A DNA stretch of 64,000 bases from Ephemerocybe angulata (Eukaryota; Basidiomycota; Agaricomycetes; Agaricales; Psathyrellaceae). The position numbers and the translations under genes were made by a program. The stretch lies in assembly GCA_013368325.1 (NCBI GenBank), contig JAACJK010000110.1, positions 620,001 to 684,000 on the forward strand, in the 5' to 3' direction. Positions 10,807-23,552 of this stretch are shown here, one piece after another. The notes beneath the pieces were generated by a model. It saw only the letters and a list, made by a program, of their open reading frames with translations. It was not told the origin of the DNA and searched no databases. How positions within the stretch are numbered: the first letter of the stretch is position 1; every line of letters begins with the position of its first letter.

Positions 10807-13800
10807 GGGGAATTTGAGCCACCGTAGCTGGTTTGGGCTCGAGCTTAAAGCATGTCCTTCCCGTCGGACTACACAACCAATCAAGGCCAAAATTAGTCAT
10901 TGAAGACGGAGAACTCGAATCACGTACACACAGTGAGATCGCCGTCGAGGTACCCGATTTAATACTTGCAATAGAACGTCACCATGATATATGGATCTGT
11001 TACACTGATATTCTGCCTTGACCCGGGAACCCTTACTGTGTAATTGCCGCAGGCATCATGGTCGAGAGTCAAGCCCAGTCGCCGTCGTGCACGGCGACCT
11101 CGACCCACACGCCAAGGACAGCCATTTATAACAAACACAAACACTCTTCCTCAACTTCTCGAGCGGAGACTGCGCAATACGGAGATGAAGTTACTAGCAT
11201 AAGTCTATTCGAACTTCGTAATCTTCCCGCTGGATTCGCGGCAGTCACCCCACTTACCTACATACACCATCGACTGAACCTTATCCGTCCCTGGTCTTCT
11301 CGCGTCGCTCCCATGCAACTACTGGCGTTTGACACGGACAACCTAGTGTTCGAACAGACGGGAAGGCCCAAGAAGCCACCCAAAAACGACTATCCTACAT
11401 GTAGGATGCAAATCTCCCGCGAGCTGCCTTCTTCCTCACCCACGAACATATTTAAGCTTTCGCAGCGCAGCTTCGGAGATACAAACGTCGCCCCTCATTT
11501 CCGCGTAACCCAAGAATAGCCCTGACATTCCTCTACGTATGTACGCAAGAGGATCCCTTGCCATTCAGAGTTAAACGTTCAAGCGAAAGTATCCCATCGC
11601 ACGCCGTAAACACGCCTTCTCTTTCTCTGGGTAACGGTCAGGTGGTGGTCAGATGGCAGGGTGCACCCTCCAGCAAAGCATTCAAATGCCGAGACGAGTA
11701 CCCTCATTCGTCGCAGGAGCGCTTAAACCGCTACCCAGGGTGACCTAGCCATACAATTTACGAATGAATGTGGATTGGCAGCAGGGTCGTCCAATTGAAT
11801 GAATGAAGATACGTTGGCAACGTGTGGACATTCAAGTCAGGTCCAAGCACCGCGGGCGCTTGGTGGATAGAGTTGGGATAAAGCACCGCAAACCGCGGCA
11901 ATGATCTCTGTCCCATCCTTGGATACCTTGCATTGAGTCCTATCTCACCAGGACCCACAGCCTGAGCAGCCTGAGGTCTACATCCAAAGACCGATGATAC
12001 CAATATCTTGAATGAGGTATTTGATTTGGTTGTGGCGCGACCGAGAGAATCATTGTGTCCGGGTTACAGCACTCGTGATTGGATCCTTAGAGTCTCCTGC
12101 GCCGGTCTCGACCTGCCCTTCTTTGAAGTTCTTTCAGATTACTTTCTGAGGTATCATGCACCCCTGCGATAAGCAGCAGTGAGTATCCTCGAACGATCCG
12201 GATATTGTCACTCAGAGTCACCCTGAATGTGATGTGCTAATTCATTCAATTAAGCTCATCGGCTTCCTCTACACATTAAATAAGCTCGTTGAAGTTCCGG
12301 CGGAATGTGCAAGAGCCTCTTGGACAATTGCAAATGAAGGCAACAATCCCGTCGTGGCTCGCGGCTCGAGACAAGCCTACTACTACTACGGGCACCGGCG
12401 AAAGAGCCGCGCCGTGCCAGTTAAGCCTGCGGATGTGCTATGTACATGCCCCCGCTTCTTCTCGTAACGAGACGCATGGAGCGCAATTCCGCTATAACCG
12501 TTGGTTAAGAAGCTACTAAGATCTGTGTCATGAGCCATGACAATCTCGCCCGAGCTCCTAGGCCGCGCTCCACCTCACTTTGTAAGACGCAAGAGTCGAC
12601 GGGGACTCGACGTTCCAGTGGGAGAGATAAGGCTAAAGTAGAAAAAAAATCGAAGCCCAAGCCGCAAACTGGACTTCCCGAGTGTTGCCCGAGTGCAACC
12701 CGAGTGATCTGTATTCCGCGGATGGTATTTATCTACGACGCAGATCCGAGTTAGACGGGTCGTTGTCTCGAGCCTAGAAGGTAGCACCGCGCTGATTTGG
12801 CGCTGATATCGCTCCGATTCGCTCTTGGGCTTGCGCCCACTGTAGGCCCCACATCCAATCCGGAGCCGCCCGGCGCCTCTGCCCTGAGCGCCTGTGATCG
12901 CCCGAGAGATTGACGCCCACTGGACCCTGACGCATCAATCGCTGTAACGTCGTCGGAGTCCTTTGCAGGACAATTGCAAACTCTGCGCGCTATCAAGCGA
13001 GTTAAATCGCTTCTATGCAAGCTAATGGAGGCGCAATTGGTTCTGATAGTAGGAAGCATGGCGGAGCTCGACATGGGGATACTGGAGCGGGCCCGCATGA
13101 AGTTATGGCATCGAGCTGATATTCGAGAACAATGGCTGATATCAAGCTGATGTACATACACAGATGGGATCCAGTCTGACCACGCAAACGACAAGCGGAA
13201 ATCTCAACTTAGACACCAACCCGGCAAAATGGCGAGAACAAGTCTGTATTTCGTCTTACCACTGGCATATCAAACTCGAGCCTTTAGTACCCCAGAGTTT
13301 TATGCCCCAAAATGTTTCTTCTACCGTCGGAGTACCTTAGAGGAAACCCAGCACAGATTCCGACGCACACAGTAGCGCATACTACACCCACAAGAGGGAC
13401 ACTGGCGGAGCTCGACATGGAGAAAGGTTGGGACATGTTTTTCGACAAAGAATCTCTCCTTTCTTCATCCCTGAGCCCTATGGTAACGTCGGAGTCCCTC
13501 AGAGGAAACGACCTGCGCGAAGCAATCTAGAAATGCCCAGATACACACATGAGGGACCTCGATCCTCTAGGCCGATAAAATATCTACAATTGGAGCAGGA
13601 TTCAGAGCCTGGCGTCGAAGTAGATCGAAGCCAGCTCGGAAATTTCGCTGAAGCGGTTCAGATTCGCCATGCATACGGCACGGACTTCAAGGTGTACAGG
13701 TGCACATGTGCGGTACCGTGGATACCTCGGACTTCGGAGTACCATTCCCTACAGCTTGAGCTCTCAATTCAATCCACATTGGACAGTCCCAATTCATTCG

Positions 13801-15378
13801 CCTAAACATACGGCACGGGGAGCACGGAAATGAAAAACACAAAACAACAGCCTAAAGGACTCCTCGAGACTGCTGCCAACGGCGGCGTGCGATGAAAGGA
13901 GTATATTGCCCGTCGGGAACGGTAACGCACAGTGGCTAGGCATCCATTCAATACCTCGTCCCAATATAATAATAGTAGAAACTAGTCCTTGTGACTTGCC
14001 TCCATTCATCTTCCGTGAAGCCAATTCGGACGGACACCCGACAGCGTCCCGAGGCTAAACATACACTTTCTTCCCGCCGGATGACTCAACATCCGAGTCT
14101 GCTAATATATTCTGCTAGACTGAGTCTGGAGCTACCGAGTTCTAGTATATATATCGTAGTGGCAGTGGTCATACACGAAAGGCGCTAACAGGAGCATCAG
14201 AAAGTCAGTACCAATTGAGTACGAAGCTTTCGTCAAGTTTCTGATTCTCTGAGGGTATTATTAAACAGGAAGCTTGCTGCTAAGCGCTAAGAGCACCGGA
14301 AATATTTTCCCTACACCATGCAGGCTCAGAACTCTCGTCACTTATTACTGGTACAGAGTAAGTACCACACTCGGCACGGTCAGCGCCCATTCTTTCTATA
14401 CTAGCATTATTATCATTATCATTATTTTCAAGTGTTATCCCATTCAGGAACAGCTGAGCCTCAGTACGAATTACTTCGTACAGATGAAGCACCCATTATC
14501 GAGTTCACTGGACAGTGCATTGCATCTAAGGCAATACACGCACACGAGTCACAGCTTGGTTCTCAGGGGGCACCCGGGAGCGCGTAAAGCGCAGGATGCG
14601 AGACCACGGGGTGCAGCAGAGCCCCCGTAGGTCACATCGAGAATGTGATTCACGAGGATCATGCACAAAAGGTGTTACGAGCATCAAGAATATCCTTCCT
14701 GCACCCTGCCGCATAACCCCAATCACTTCTAAATCTCAGCGAGTACCGCCTAGTCCTCTCGACACACCATTCTAGGCAAACATTCTATAACTGAACAAGA
14801 GTAGTTAAAGCAAGACCGAGTCCAAACATAGCAATGGTCATCGACGTCATGATTGCATGAAAAGGGTATGTAAGTACACAAGGTAGAGTAGGTATCTATC
14901 CTCTTCTATACTACAACAAGCAAGCAAGCCGAGCCAGGCGTTTTGGTGAGTACAAACGTGCGGGGGTGGGTATACAAGACGAATGAAACGAGCAGAAAAA
15001 CGTAACAAGCATGATGAATGAGTTGAAAGCGCGGCGTGGTGTGTGTGGTAATTAAGTAGCAGTGAAATCGAACCGAACAATGAGATAGATGAAGATAGAT
15101 AGTGAGAGATAGAAGATAAGTGAAAGAATGCATGTGGTAGTGGTACAAGTGCATAGTGAGTGAGAGCGTGGACGAGAGCCAGAGAGATGGAGCGAGAAAC
15201 AGAAAGAACACAAGGGCGATCTAAGCGCCTAAAGTACAGTAGGGGCAAGCGAAACCAAGACCAAAGCCAAAAGCAGACCAACCAACACATATACAGCGAA
15301 CCAACCAGCGCGAGTCCGCAAGACACCGACCGAACAAACCACCCAACACGGCCAACCACTCCACCACACCTCCTCCTC
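10807..15378. other. Long gene-poor spacer
   Basis: About 4.5 kb between the promoter of the 8009-10806 gene and the 3' end of the 15379-19910 gene. Open frames up to about 150 codons exist (11058-11519 on +, 12751-13194 on -), but they lack domain-like sequence and consistent splice signals. An 18-bp exact direct repeat lies at 13059 and 13403. The last 500 bp are purine-rich on + (GATA/GAGA-type simple sequence around 15060-15200), most likely the 3' UTR of the next minus-strand gene. Confidence 0.5.
13059..13420. repeat. Short direct repeats in the gene-poor spacer
   Basis: TGGCGGAGCTCGACATGG occurs exactly at 13059-13076 and 13403-13420. A second, imperfect repeat pairs about 13329-13350 (GTCGGAGTACCTTAGAGGAA) with about 13490-13511 (GTCGGAGTCCCTCAGAGGAA). 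Together they suggest a small, eroded local duplication. Confidence 0.5.
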
Positions 15379-18300
15379 CTACTTGTCCGCCCTCCTCGTC
15401 AAAACAAAACTGCTCTCCATACTCGGCGCCACCGCCTCCGCCGCCGCATACCTCCAATTCCCCACAAAGTTCCGCCCCCCATACACATACCCATAGAAGA
15501 AGAACTTGGTCCCCATGTTCTCCGGGCGCGTCCCGATGCGCAGGATCCCGACGAGCCCGTCCCACGGACGCACGCGCCCATAGTACGCGAAGCGGCCCCA
15601 GGCGTCCGCGTGCGTGTCGTCCATCTATGGGTAAATAACATGTCGCGTTAGTAAAATGGTTCGTAGGAGAATGAAGGAAGGACGCACGGATCCAGTGAGG
15701 ATGATGTCCTCGACGCCGTCTGTGCATAGAGGCGCCTCGCACCCAAGGACACCGCTATCCTCCAAATCCAAGTCCAAGTCCAGCCCCAGACCGTCGTCGC
15801 TCTCGCTCTCGCTATCCCCATCCTCGCTGTCTTCATCGGACTCGGACTCTCCAGGATACTCATCTTCATCAGACTCCTCCGCATGCGCTCTCTCATCCGT
15901 ACACAACCCACACCCACATACCGACTCCCCACCCTCCTCCTCATCCCCGCTCGCCCCATCCTCGTCCTCGTCCTCGTCCTCATCCTCATCCCCATCCTCC
16001 TCATCCCACGCATCCCCAAACCGTCGCACCTCCTCCCCACCCCCAAGCCCCACACTCCCAAACACACTCTCCACAACCTTCCTCCTCTCCTCCCTCTCCT
16101 CCCTCCTCCTCCTCGCCTCCCTCACAACCCTCCTCCTCCTCTCCCTAACCCCCCTCTCCCTCTCCCGACACTTCAAACACCCCGGATGCGGATACACATA
16201 CGCCTCCTTCTCCCCTTCTCCTTCCACATCTCCAACGCGCCGCCTAAAGCCCCGACACGCCTCCCCCCTCGCCCTCTCCATCCTTTCATGCACACCCTCC
16301 CTCACGCCCCCAACATCGAAAGTCTCATACACATGCCTAGATCCCCCAACCGCAACCCTGCCCCTCCCCCCGCTACTCGCATCCCCTTCCACAACCTCCA
16401 GATCAACATTCGGATTATCCACCCTCGTCACATGCGGCGTCCCAACAGCCGCAATCGCACCCCCAACTCCAACCTCCCCAAACGCTCCAAACGGATTCGG
16501 AATCGCCGCCACCTGTCCCCCCTGCGCCACCTGAGGGCCACCCTGTCCTCCCGCTACTGGGGGAACCGGCGGCGGCGCACCCGTAACAACCACAACACCC
16601 CCATCCCCCGCCCTCTCCCAAGTCTTTGGCACCACAACACTCAAACTCCCCATCCTCTCCCTCCTCACGCCCTCCCCCTCCCTCCCCTCACCAAACCGAT
16701 CCCTCCACACCCCATCGCACACCCCCTCCTCCACCCCCACCCTTCTCACCCCCTCCCCACCCTCCGCAGAAGGAACGTAACACCCCTCTTCCCACCGCAA
16801 CGACCCGACAGGGCCCGGGAACCACGCGTTCGCCATGTTCTCATCCATAAACCCTACGCGGGGACGAAGTGCACCACCTACATCGTCTTCCCTCCCTTTG
16901 CCTTTGCCTGTCCCTGTCGTCCCAAGGTCAGGCAAAACACCCTCCCCCTGGAAGATCTTCGTCATCGTCGTCGGCTTCGCAGCAGGCACAGGCCCCTCAC
17001 CCCCAGGCTCTTCATACTCCCACTCCCCCTCCACATCCTCCCTCTTCCCACCCAACATACTCTCCTTCCAATACTCCCCTTCTCCATCCTTCTTCCTCCT
17101 CGTTGCGCTCGTTGTACTCGCCTTCCCCTTCCGATTTCGCGCCTTCCCCTCCTCCGAGTGCTTCGTACTGGCTGGACCGGATTTCTTGAACCTGAACCTG
17201 CCCGGATCCCCAGGCGTCGGCACCCACACATGCTCCTCAATCCGCATATGCACGGGCTTCATGAGGACACCCAACGCCCTCTCCCCAAAATTCGTCGGGA
17301 AGTGCCTCGTATGCGCCACATAACTCAACGAGCTCTCATTCGGGATCTAACGTCACCAAATTCAAATTCCAATCAGCACCTCTCACACACATCGACACAA
17401 AACACATAGCATAACGAAACTTCGAAAGATGAAAGGAAGAGGAGAGAAACTCACATGCATATACCCCTGCCACAACCCACTCAACATCCCAGGCTCATAC
17501 ACCTTCCCAAGCCTCCCACTCCCACTAATCCCACTTCCACTAATTCCACTAATCCCACTGGGCTGCATATACATCCAATACCCGACCCGATTCGCGCTCG
17601 CGCTCTGCCACGCATTCCCCCCGCACTCGCGCATACGCCACCAATCCGCATCGAAGCGCCGACTATCCTGATACCCAGGCACAGGAAGCTCTGCCTCCTC
17701 CTCCTTCCCCACTATAGCTGCAGTGTTCGTCGCCGCGGTCCCCGTCGTCCCCGTCGTCGCAGTAGCAGCCGTCGGAGTCGCAGTCATAGCCCCAGTAACA
17801 GTCGTCGTAGTCGTCGCAGTACCAACCCCAGTTGTCGTCGTAGCCGTAGCCGTAGCCGCAGCCGTAGTAGCACCCGCCGCCCCCAAGTCCTCCCCCAAAA
17901 CCCCCAACCTCCTCCTCCGCCCCCACACACACCACCCCCGCACCTCCCCCAAATCCGCCTGCGTCGGGCCCCCCACGCCCCTCGCCCTCGCCGCCGCCCT
18001 ATCCACAGGCAGATGCGGCACGTTCCCCATGGGCTTCGCCTCGCGGCGCGACATGAAGACGAGCTTGGCGGCGGCGCTTATTGGGGGGAGGTGGAGGGTT
18101 ACGGATTGGTCTTGGTGCGCGGGTGGGTAGGATGTTGGAGAAGGGTAGGAAGAGGAATATGAAGAGCTAGGATAGGAAGAAGGTACAAAAGAAGGTAGAG
18201 AGGAAGGGGGGGAGGAGGCAAGCGGCGCGCTGGGGATAGATGAAGGCGAAGAAAGGTGTTCGCGCACGCCTCTCGCGAGTTCGAACGGGGATTGCGCCTG

Positions 18301-19910
18301 CTGCGTATAAGGAACGCAGTACCACGGCACGTACACTCCAAAGCTCGGGTGCGCCTGCGAGTTGGACAGCGTAGGCGGAGGGCGCGCGGATGTCGTCGAC
18401 ACGACGCGGGCTGTGGGGGACGGCGTGCGTGAAGTCGGTGCTTGGGTCGTCGTCATATTCGGGGAAGTGGAAGCACGATTCGGCGTAGGGTTCGCTGCAG
18501 GGGTAGGTGTCGCGTTCGGCGGCGTTGGAGTAGGAGTAGGGGTGTTTGCTGGAGAGTTGGAAGCGCCCGCCTCGGCACCGTTAGCGCGCGGGGCACCCAC
18601 ATCGGCGCTTGCCCTGGCCGGATCAGAGCGTGCAGGGCCCACAGCGGGTGTATTGCCGGCGGCAGGCTCTCGTGGGCCCGAATCTACAGGCATCGGGGGC
18701 GCAGGGCCGTGCAGATTTGGGAGAGCAGCAACGGCGTCGGCGACCGCTGATTGCTGTTGCTGTTGCTGTTGATGCGCGGGGTTGCGGTACTCTGAGTACG
18801 GGGGCGGGGTGGAGCGCGTGGGGAGGGTGGGGTTGGCGAAGGGGTAGGAGTGGTATACTGGGAAGGCGCCGTGCGCTGTTACGGTTGAGAGCGGTTTTTG
18901 GAAGATGGGTTCTTGGCCCGGTGCGGCGGCGGGGAGGGGGAGCGTGAAGTGTGTTGGGGGGACGAGGGCCGAGGCGTACTGCGTTCGGTGGATGAGCGCG
19001 TAATCAGGGAAAGGACTTAGGAGGGGTTACTCACGCGGTAGGGGTTCAGGACGAAGGGCAGGACGAGGTTGATGAGATGCTCGCGCACGGCCTCGCTCTC
19101 GCTTGCGACCTTGTCTTCCGTGGTGAAGAGCCATACGAGCCACAGCGCTGCAGTGTTGAGCACGTTCTCGACGGGCCACCCGTCGTTGTACCGCACGTCG
19201 AGCTGGGCGGCGGTGCGCATGCCGGCGCCGGTGCCCTCGTTGAGGCGGTGGAAGACGAGCATGTCGACGAAGAGCGGCGCACTGACCATGCGCAGCTGGT
19301 GGTGGTTGCGCCCGTCGTCCTCCATCATGAGCTGCACCGTCGTCAGCAGGATCTGCTCCACGCCCTTCTCATACATCGGGTTCCCCGTCGCCTTCCTAGG
19401 CCCACTGTGGATTCGGATTATCTGCGCCTCCCTCGGCAGTGGAATCGCCATCTCGTGCGCCGCGGTCCTGTAGAACTTGAGCGTGCGCTGCACATGCACG
19501 AGGTGCGCCGTGAGCCCCGCATTCGTCACACCCTCGACACCGCGATCCCAGCCGTCGTCGCCGCCGCTGCCCTTCCTCCTCGTCGGCGCGCGCCACCTGC
19601 GCCCCGCCGCGCGGACGTCGAGAAAGTGCACCGCGAGCCGGGCGTAGAGTTCGGTTGCACTGCCCGGCGAGAGGGCGGCGTGGATGCTCGGGCTGACGGC
19701 GAGCAGCGGCGGGAGGCGGGCGAGGGCGGCCGGGAGACACGGCGGGCTTGCGGGGGGCGGGGCGTAGAGGTACGGGTGGTCGGCGTCGGGGGATGCGCCG
19801 GGGTCCGCCCCCGCGGCCGTCTCCGGGGCGACGACGAGGTGGAAGGCAATGTCCTCGAGCAGGTGTCGGGGCAGGGGCCGGCCGTGCGCAAAGGGGATTC
19901 CAGGCGACAT
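15379..19910 (-). CDS. Large F-box-like protein with low-complexity insertions and C-terminal YYGRVRPWDG module
   Basis: Start at 19910 (MSPGIPFAHGRPLPRHLLED), four exons: about 19910-19035, 18980-17453, 17346-15691 and 15624-15379. The last splice, TGGATCC|GTGCGT...CCCATAG|ATGGAC, joins ILTGS to MDDTHADAW. It shares block order with the gene at 8009-10806: F-box-like start, WLFTTED...VLPFVLNPYR, YASALVPPTHFTLPLP, EPGMLSGLWQGYMH, NAWFPGPVGSLRWEEG, HPGCLKC, acidic tract, and WGRFAYYGRVRPWDGLVGIL...YGYVYGGRNFVGNWRYA. At about 1,430 aa it is much longer. The extra length is Pro/Ala/Ser/Thr-rich sequence, a poly-Gln run and a Thr/Ala/Gly-repeat stretch near 17880-17720 that looks like expanded trinucleotide DNA. 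Probable SCF adaptor by family resemblance; the substrate is unknown. Confidence 0.78.
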
Positions 19911-20838
19911 TGGGCAGGAGGGGCAGCAGGCAGGGTGTGCCAGGGCAGCCTGCTGAGCCCCCCGCGGCGTTATGTAGTGTAGTGCACCCGAAAGAGGGGA
20001 AATGAGAGTGGGAAGGAATCGAGATCGAATTTCGAACGCGTGTCGTAACGGGGCCTTCGCTGTGATCCCCGTGGCCCCTATCCCCATCCGGCGCCCGCGC
20101 ACCGGCCGTCGCTTGCGGCTTCCTCCCCCGTGCCTCCGTCCCGGGGTGCGAACAGAACCTGAGAACCAACAAGCCCACTTCGCCGTCCATCGCAGCGTGC
20201 CATCTCACCCCGGCCCTGCTACGCATTACGCGACCTCCAGCACGATGGTCGCCCAACGCCGTTATATGATAACGCAAACGCCCCAATGGATCCGCCGCAG
20301 GGCACTGGCATGCACGCCGCCGCATTTTTAGCACAAACCTAAACCATACCTGACGTAGGCTATGTACCACACAACTTTGCACCAGGCCTCGTTCGGCGGA
20401 GGCGCGGCGAACCAGACCCAGTGGAGATTTAGCGCCCGTACGCTGGCTGACAAAGCACTGGGCGCTTTGGGCGCGGCGCGTGCGCTCAATACGGAAAGGG
20501 ACGCATGCTATAGGAGGCCACCCAATTCCCGCTTCAAACACATGAACAGGCACGACGGAGATGCACCCCGGCACCTTTGACCTCTGGATCGACGCGGGCA
20601 CACGGACATATATCGGAGGAGAGCGTCTCGAGGCCTATAGCCCCGTATGTGCCCCGGCCCCCGTGAATGTTCTTTGTATTGACTCTTGTCCGACGGAAAA
20701 GGCCTCGAGGCCACATACATACCGCACCGCAGAATGGGGATGATATCTTGGCGCTTAACGAGCGCCAACGTCCAAAGTCACACACACAATACATTTACAT
20801 TTACATTCTACTCCATCGATCCTTATCTAGAGTCCAGT
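19911..20838. other. Intergenic: promoter of the F-box-like gene and 3' side of the aldo/keto reductase
   Basis: No protein-like frame. The part next to 19910 is GC-rich and is presumably the promoter and 5' leader of the minus-strand gene ending at 15379. Confidence 0.45.
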
Positions 20839-22553
20839 CTAGTAGAACGCCTTCCTGCCTCCCTCGAGCGCAGTCCTCACAAACGTCTGGGGTCCAGCAG
20901 GCTTGTTCCCCAAGATCGCCTCAACCTTCTCCAAAATCTCCGGAGTAAGACGGGGCAACACCTCAAGCGCCTTCAAGTTCTCGAGCACCTGCTCGGGCGA
21001 GGACGCGCCGAGGATCACAGTCGAGGTGTTGGGGCTCGCGGCGACCCACGCCAGGGCGAGCGCGGCAGGCGTGGTTTGGAGCTCTGCAGTAAGTAAGTGG
21101 AGCGCAGGCAGAGTTTGTTAGAACTTGGCGTGGAGCAAGGGAGTAAGGAACGAGAGGCGACGCACCTTCGTTCGCGAGCTTCGTGAGTTCTCGGACTTTA
21201 CGAATCTTCTCTTTGCCTTCAGGACTCTCGAGCTCCTGCACCGTCTTCTTAAAGAACTCCGAGTGCTGGTTAAACCTCGATCCCTCCGGGATTCCATCAT
21301 TATACTACACCCAAAAACTATCATCAGCCCTCTCATCCTCAATCAAACCCAGAGAGGGAAAGAACAACGCACCTTGCCCGTCAAAAGCCCACTCGCCAAG
21401 CTCGACCACGTCGTCGTCCCCATCCCATACCTCGCATAAAGCGGCGCATACTCCGCCTCCGGCCTCTCCCTCCAAAACATATGATGCTGACACTGCTCCG
21501 CAACAGGCCCCACCATCCCCAACCGCGCCGCAACCTGATGCGCCTCCTCAATCTCCCTCGCACTCCACTCGCTCGTCGCCCAATAGAATGTCAACCCCTG
21601 GTCGATGAGCCAGTTGAACGCGCGCACGGTCTCCTCGATGGGCACGGTGGGGTCGGGGCGGTGCGCGAAGAGGACGTCGACGTAGGAGAGCCCGAGGCGG
21701 GAGAGAGAGGCGCGCGTGCCTTCGATGAGGTGCTTGCGCGAGAGGCCGGTGCTGTTTGGGCCTGATTTGTCGGTGCCGAAGAAGATTTTGGTGGTGATTA
21801 TGAGGTCGGAGCGCCGGATGTTGAGTTCGCGGAGGACGCGGCCCCTGTTCGTTCCATCATATTTCAGTATCTTTGTCTTTATCTTTATCTTGGATGCGGG
21901 GGTGGGAAGGAGGAAAAGGGGGGGAGGGGGAGGAGGAGGGGGAGGGGGCGAACGCACATCTCCAACTCGGACTTCCCGTCCGCGTATGTCTCAGCGGTAT
22001 CGAACATGTTAATCCCAGCGTCAAACGCGGTCTTGATAATGTCCTTGACGGGATCGCCAGTCACCGTGCCGCCCAGGGTAAGCCCTAATGGTAGCACCAT
22101 CGCCAAACGCAGACTCATCAGCGCTTCGATCTCTGAACATGATTATGCACGAAGGAGGAAGTACAAAGAGGGATGAGGAAGGAGGAAGGACCGAGAAGGA
22201 GAAAGTTTGAATAAATTCAAGCTCGAGGCGGGGTTCTTCTTTATCACTGATAGACGATGGATAATGAAGAAGTAACCCCAGAGCGCGGTGCACCGCTCGA
22301 TCTGGGTCGATCGTCGAGGCAACTACCACTACATGTCGAGCGATCCGAAATCCAAACCCAGAGCTTGAGCTAAAGCAACCCCGGGAATAGAATAATAGAC
22401 TCGAGAGCGAGGGGGATAGAGAGATAGAGAGAAGAGTTGTCAATGATGGTACGCACATCCTCCGAGAGAGAAGAGGGGCACGCGCAAGCCGCTGTTTCCC
22501 AGGCGTCTGAACACCATGTTCTTAGGATCGTACTTGAGTTCTTCGGTCGACAT
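20839..22553 (-). CDS. Aldo/keto reductase (potassium-channel beta-subunit-like)
   Basis: Predicted NADPH-dependent oxidoreductase of the AKR superfamily, cytosolic. Five exons: 22553-22457, 22084-21958, 21844-21373, about 21304-21167 and about 21083-20839. The product starts MSTEELKYDPKNMVFRRLGN. The exon 1/2 junction rebuilds LFSLGGWLTLGGTV and exon 2/3 rebuilds SELEMGRVLREL. The catalytic tetrad is visible: Asp and Tyr in NMFDTAETYADG, Lys in IITTKIFFG and His in LFAHRPDPTVP. The C-terminal half carries WATSEWSAREIEEAH, EQCQHHMF, the GLLTGKYNDGIPEGSR loop and the cofactor-binding NTSTVILGASSPEQVLENL. The length of about 350 aa is normal for the family. The 372-nt first intron is several times longer than others in this window. 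Physiological substrate unknown. Confidence 0.92.
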
Positions 22554-23249
22554 CTTGTCTGTATTCGTCGTAGGTCTGATCGTTGAATATGGGGGGATTC
22601 AAGGTGGGGGAGGAAAGCAAGTGATGGATGTGAGAGAGGGCCCGTGTCCTAGATATAGGGGAGAAAGTCCGGGGCCCCATGGTGATGTGCATTCTTGTGC
22701 TCCCGCGCGGTGCGTGGGGGGATGCATAAGCACAATCGATTACAAAGACCCATACGATTCCGACATTCTGAATCAGAATAGTAGCAGTTGCATTTTGAGT
22801 CATGAAACGTTGTATCCACTGAAGCCATCGAGGTCGCCTTGGATCGAGCAGATTGTTAGCTACCTGAACCACGCATCGACGCACATTCCTTATCAGAATC
22901 GCACCCTTCCTCATCTCGGTGCCGTCTCCAAGATCTAAGTATATTCAAATTGACTAGGGAACCAACCCTCCTTGCTAAGCACCTCCCAACTTTTCGTACG
23001 CGCGTCCAGCCGATGCACGGCACATTGGATGAATCAGATATTTGGGCTGGTCTTATGAAGCAGGGACTAGCAGGGACCAGTGGAAGCCGGTGCCCTCGAC
23101 ACCAGCTTCGCAGGCGCCCACTGGGATGGTCGGACCGGTATGACATCACATGGCGCAGGTTACATTCCGGTAAGGGTACATACCGGTCGAAGAGGGATCG
23201 GGTCAGGAGGCTTCGCCTTCGCTTGGCCTTCGCATGCAAGTAATTATAA
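22554..23249. other. Intergenic; no gene supported
   Basis: Upstream region of the aldo/keto reductase. Short overlapping frames only. Confidence 0.4.
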
Positions 23250-23490
23250 GTATGCTTGGAGGTGTGGGGGTGGGGGTGGGACGAGAATAAAGTCGCGTCG
23301 CGTGTTTCGGCGCTAATTTGAGGTCACATGTGTGTGTGCGGGGCGCTCGTGCAGGCTCGTGCTTGAGCTCAACGAGAGGGAATTGAGGAAATGGTTCCTA
23401 TTCCTGGAGAGTCGCATCGCGAAGTTGCCCCTAGCCACACCCTCTCGAATTTCTTTCCCAGCCTATGCTATGCTAATAACTACATGTTGC
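23250..23490 (+). repeat. Diverged direct repeat, copy A
   Basis: Contains a 41-bp block (23290-23330, starting AAGTCGCGTCGCGTGTTTCG) identical to 24934-24974. It is followed in the same order by a GAGAGTCGCA block and a TTCCCAGCCTATGCTATGCT block that also recur in copy B. The sequence between the blocks has diverged and changed length. It lies directly 3' of the F-box gene at 23553-24339. Confidence 0.65.
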
Positions 23491-23552
23491 ATAGATCGAC
23501 GCAGGTGCGCTCTACATTTCGACTAACGTGCATAACCCCTTAGACAATTCGC

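Noticed and set aside
15656..17409. Large plus-strand open frames (292 and 508 codons) opposite the 15379-19910 gene
   Set aside because: Pro/Ser/His/Leu low-complexity shadows of the GC-rich minus-strand exon; they carry no domain and cross real splice sites.
19077..20601. Open frames of 301 and 401 codons overlapping the first exon of the 15379-19910 gene
   Set aside because: Antisense and out-of-frame shadows of the F-box-like exon that aligns with the paralogue at 10806.
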